From an uncultured Myxococcales bacterium (GTDB lineage: Bacteria; Myxococcota_A; Polyangia; Polyangiales; Polyangiaceae): a stretch of DNA of 8,913 bases. Position 1 is the stretch's first letter. Every line of letters starts with the position of its first letter. Shown here piece after piece: positions 6,934-8,913 of this stretch. The notes under the pieces are model-generated. The model ran no database searches, was not told the origin of the DNA, and saw nothing but the letters and a program-made list of their open reading frames with translations. A program made the position numbers and the translations under genes. The stretch is taken from NCBI GenBank assembly GCA_937998045.1, contig CALKVG010000549.1, positions 1 to 8,913 of the forward strand. Direction: 5' to 3'.

Positions 6934-7179
6934 ATGCCCCGATGCGATGTGTGCGGCAACGACTACGACAAGACCTTCGAGGTGCGCCACGCCGGCCGCA
7001 CGTTCCAGTTCGACTGCCTCGAGTGTGCCGCGGAGCGGATTGCGCCTGCCTGCAGCCATTGTGGATGCCGAATCCTCGGACACGGCCTGGAGGAAGAGGG
7101 TACGCTCTTCTGTTGCGCCCATTGCGCCCGCGCCGAGGGGAAGCGAGAGGTGCGCGACCGCGCGGACGCTCGAGCCTGA
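6934..7179 (+). CDS. Small Cys-rich zinc-binding / metallothionein-like protein
   Basis: 81 aa. AAGGAG (6921-6926) lies seven bases before the ATG. There is no signal peptide, so it should be cytoplasmic, unlike its neighbours. Cysteines fall in knuckle-like pairs: C4-x2-C7, C28-x2-C31, C40-x2-C43-x-C45 and C60-C61-x2-C64, with His42, His50 and His63 nearby. The pattern CDVCGNDYDKTF ... CSHCGCRILGHG ... FCCAHCAR resembles short bacterial proteins often annotated as hypothetical or prokaryotic metallothionein-like, and suggests two or more zinc sites of zinc-ribbon or treble-clef type. The tail after residue 67 is charged (EGKREVRDRADARA). It follows the cytochrome gene by 113 nt, so it may have its own promoter. 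Its stop is 40 nt from the convergent stop of the minus-strand cytochrome-like gene. Metal storage or zinc-dependent binding of a partner are both possible; the sequence does not decide. Confidence 0.85.
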   Translation: MPRCDVCGNDYDKTFEVRHAGRTFQFDCLECAAERIAPACSHCGCRILGHGLEEEGTLFCCAHCARAEGKREVRDRADARA

Positions 7180-7219
7180 CGCGAATGTCTCGCCGTGGCG
7201 GGCGGGCGCACGACGGAGC

Positions 7220-7771
7220 TCAGTCTTCTGCGCCGCAACGGATCCACTCGTGGATGAGCGTCTGCTCCTCGCACGAGAGCGCCATGCCTTCGAGCGGCAT
7301 TGGCGGGCCGCAGTGGGTCCCGTGCACCACCTGCCAGAGCATCGATCTCTCCGGATCGCGGGGAACGACCCGCGCGACCACCGGCGTATCCTCCGCGCAT
7401 CGATTCGCGCCCTTGACCGGAACACCGACGAGATTTCCGCGCGCCGCCGTGGAACGCAGATCGAGCTCGGCTTCGGGGTGGTCCGACGTCATGTGGCAAA
7501 GGCCCGCGACGCCGCAACGCCGGGCGAAGATCGCGCTCTCTACTCGCTCGAAGGGCACCGGGCACGTCATCGTGGGCACCGGGTCGCAGTCGCTCGGGCG
7601 CGTGCGAGCGAAGTTCCTGAGCGCGACGCTCGATACGGCTGGGCTCTCGAGCCGCTTGCCCCCGATGCGTTCACCTTGCACGCAGGGCGATATCTCCAGG
7701 GCGCTCTGTTCGAAGAAGAAGCACCCGGAGCCGCACGCTCCCGCCAGCGCCACAGCGTGGACGCATCTCAT
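7220..7771 (-). CDS. Second small cytochrome-c-like lipoprotein, with a CX5CH motif
   Basis: 183 aa. ATG 7771 overlaps the upstream hydrolase stop as ATGA, so translation is probably coupled. The N-terminus has a short hydrophobic run (VHAVALAGA) followed by CGSGCFFFEQ, with Cys13 or Cys17 as the possible lipidation site; neither has a textbook lipobox. A linker (about 22-70) leads to a domain that matches the 6356-6820 product: IFARRCGVAGLCH (81-93), ELDL (102-105), NLVGV (113-117), C125, PRDPERSMLW (137-146), CGPPMP (154-159) and SCEEQTLIHEWI (166-177). Cys86, Cys92 and His93 form CX5CH; Met158 is the candidate distal ligand; extra Cys are at 70, 125, 154, 167 and 179. In myxobacteria such lipoproteins often have only loosely conserved haem motifs. 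A redox role in the envelope is likely by fold, but haem attachment is unproven. Reading this frame upstream of 7771 runs antisense-like through the hydrolase and gives an Arg-rich peptide, so the start is firm. Confidence 0.85.
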   Translation of the reverse strand: MRCVHAVALAGACGSGCFFFEQSALEISPCVQGERIGGKRLESPAVSSVALRNFARTRPSDCDPVPTMTCPVPFERVESAIFARRCGVAGLCHMTSDHPEAELDLRSTAARGNLVGVPVKGANRCAEDTPVVARVVPRDPERSMLWQVVHGTHCGPPMPLEGMALSCEEQTLIHEWIRCGAED

Positions 7772-8913
7772 GGCGCCGCTCCCGCGCACCCATCCGTCGC
7801 GGGATCCAGGACCGCGCGTGTGGCCGGGAACGTCGGTCTCCCCGTGCTGGCCCAGGATTCGAGAAAACAACGATACGCGTACTGAGCCGCGGGCTCTTCG
7901 TAGATCGCTTCGTGCCCGTCGGGGCCTTGGTCGGGCTTGGTGCAGGCGTTGCCGGCGGGGACCCTTCGATTCACCTGAAAGAGGACTGCGGTCGATCCCT
8001 GCCGGTTCGCCGTCACCGGAGCCGGCAGGCGCGCCATATCGGCCATCGGCATGATGGCGTCGAGGGGCACCATACCGTCGTATGCGCTGCACATCGCGGC
8101 CTTGAGGGTCGGATCGATGTCGTCCGGGGGGCTCTGGCAGTCGTCGCGCTCCTCGCCCACGAGATCGATGCCGAGCGGGACGCTCAGCGCGTTGGCGATC
8201 GGCGGCAGGATGTAGTGGTCGACGATGCCCTGAACCATGAGCACGTGACGCAACCCGCCCGGACCCTGTCGTGCGCTCGAGGCATAGACGGCGCCGTCCG
8301 CCGGCTCGAGCGCCCACTGTAGGAGGCTCAGGACCGGGTCGTGCTGAGCCGCCTGGCTCGATACTGTGAACAAATCGAAGATCGGCCGCAGCGGCTGGGG
8401 CATCTGCTTGTAACGAATGTTCTCGATCCAGCTACCCCCGGCGCCGCTCAGGATGGCGAGCGCGAACCGCGGCTCCGCAGCCAGTACGAGGGGGGCGATG
8501 CTCGATCCCAGCGAGTGGGAGAAGAGAGCGATCTGGCGGCCGTCCAGCTGGACGTGCACGCCGTCGGCGATGCCCGCGCATTGCGCCACCGGGATGTCGA
8601 GCTGCTCGAGGACGTTCGCGCCAAAGACGAGCTCCAGCGCGGATTCACGGATGTTGTCGCGCATCGCGAACATGTTGAACACGTTGAAGACGTCCTGATC
8701 TTCCCCGGAGAAATAACTGACGTTGTTGGCGACCGTTCGACTCCCGGTCATCGGCCCGTCGATCGAGATTCCCGCGAAACCGGCCGCCGCGAAGTAGCGC
8801 GCCGGGCCGCCGGTGGGCGACGTCGCGCGGCCGCAGAGCGATCCCGGCGCCCGGTCCACCAGCGGTGCGTTCGCGGGGGTCCCCCCCGCTCCGGTTCGCG
8901 CCAGCATCACAAC
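7768..8913 (-). CDS. Alpha/beta hydrolase, probably exported (5' end outside window)
   Basis: 381 residues are visible; the frame stays open to the right edge, so the N-terminus and any signal peptide are missing. The first visible residues (VVMLARTGAGG) look like the first core strand with the oxyanion Gly region, so little of the catalytic domain is lost. IALFSHSLGSS carries the nucleophile elbow, with the catalytic Ser codon at 8512-8514; it reads S-H-S-L-G, Ser replacing the usual first Gly of GxSxG. The acid is probably Asp in QGIVDHYILPP (codon 8218-8220), and the base His in GPDGHEAIYEE (codon 7912-7914). Cys at several points (in SLCGR, AQCAG, DDCQS, AMCSA, NACTK, YRCF, DGCAG) suggest disulfides and an oxidising location outside the cytoplasm. 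The stop overlaps the next gene's ATG. Similar myxobacterial proteins are annotated as hypothetical or lipase-like; the substrate is unknown. Confidence 0.85.
   Translation of the reverse strand, partial: VVMLARTGAGGTPANAPLVDRAPGSLCGRATSPTGGPARYFAAAGFAGISIDGPMTGSRTVANNVSYFSGEDQDVFNVFNMFAMRDNIRESALELVFGANVLEQLDIPVAQCAGIADGVHVQLDGRQIALFSHSLGSSIAPLVLAAEPRFALAILSGAGGSWIENIRYKQMPQPLRPIFDLFTVSSQAAQHDPVLSLLQWALEPADGAVYASSARQGPGGLRHVLMVQGIVDHYILPPIANALSVPLGIDLVGEERDDCQSPPDDIDPTLKAAMCSAYDGMVPLDAIMPMADMARLPAPVTANRQGSTAVLFQVNRRVPAGNACTKPDQGPDGHEAIYEEPAAQYAYRCFLESWASTGRPTFPATRAVLDPATDGCAGAAP

Noticed and set aside
7180..7219. Bidirectional terminator between the convergent genes
   Set aside because: The 40-nt gap has only a CGCC-GT-GGCG motif with a 2-nt loop and no T-run, too weak to call.
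6942..8054. Plus-strand open frame of 370 codons
   Set aside because: A shifted frame over the Cys-rich gene and antisense to both right-hand minus-strand genes; no motif or ribosome binding site.
7772..8317. 5' extension of the CX5CH lipoprotein gene to ATG 8317
   Set aside because: The extension overlaps the hydrolase in another frame, is Arg-rich, and would bury the export signal. ATG 7771 at the ATGA overlap is the better start.
8905..8910. ATG 8907 or GTG 8910 as the real start of the hydrolase
   Set aside because: The visible sequence begins within what looks like the first core strand, without a signal peptide. The frame remains open to the edge, so the gene most likely starts outside the window.

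Overview
The window is high-GC DNA, most likely from a myxobacterium (Myxococcota, Polyangia-like). The evidence is a combination of features: a DUF1592-type cytochrome next to a DUF1552 protein, a MYXO-CTERM-like C-terminus, a MopE-type 'DGIDNDCDG' motif, an 'NCGxCGxxC' cysteine motif, and many lipoprotein or other export signals. No rRNA, tRNA, CRISPR array, transposase or phage gene was seen.

Layout. Positions 1-2706 hold two minus-strand genes that overlap end to start. The upstream one (1159-2706) encodes a secreted EXORDIUM/phosphate-induced-protein-1-like protein with a HELAE motif, an Asp-rich linker and a MYXO-CTERM-like anchor. The downstream one (1-1192, running off the left edge) encodes a Cys-rich lipoprotein with a MopE-type motif and the start of what looks like a beta-propeller. 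A 408-bp divergent spacer (2707-3114) carries several small dyads. Then come plus-strand genes: a DUF1587/1595/1592/1588/1585 lipoprotein with a CASCH haem motif (3115-4836), a Tat-exported DUF1552 protein (4852-6279), a small cytochrome-c-like lipoprotein (6356-6820) and a small Cys-rich zinc-binding or metallothionein-like protein (6934-7179). The right end (7220-8913) has two minus-strand genes coupled by an ATGA overlap: a secreted or periplasmic alpha/beta hydrolase, cut by the right edge, and a second small cytochrome-c-like lipoprotein.

How the genes may work together. Six of the seven genes encode, or probably encode, exported proteins, so this looks like a cell-envelope or secretome segment. 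DUF1592 and DUF1552 genes are commonly adjacent in Myxococcota and Planctomycetota, and their biochemistry is undetermined. Here a small mono-haem-like lipoprotein follows them in the same direction, suggesting an exported redox module (inference). The two small cytochrome-like lipoproteins lie on either side of the zinc-protein gene, in opposite orientations. They share a Cys/His/Met pattern with non-standard haem-motif spacing (CX4CH and CX5CH). That is the most unusual signal in the window.
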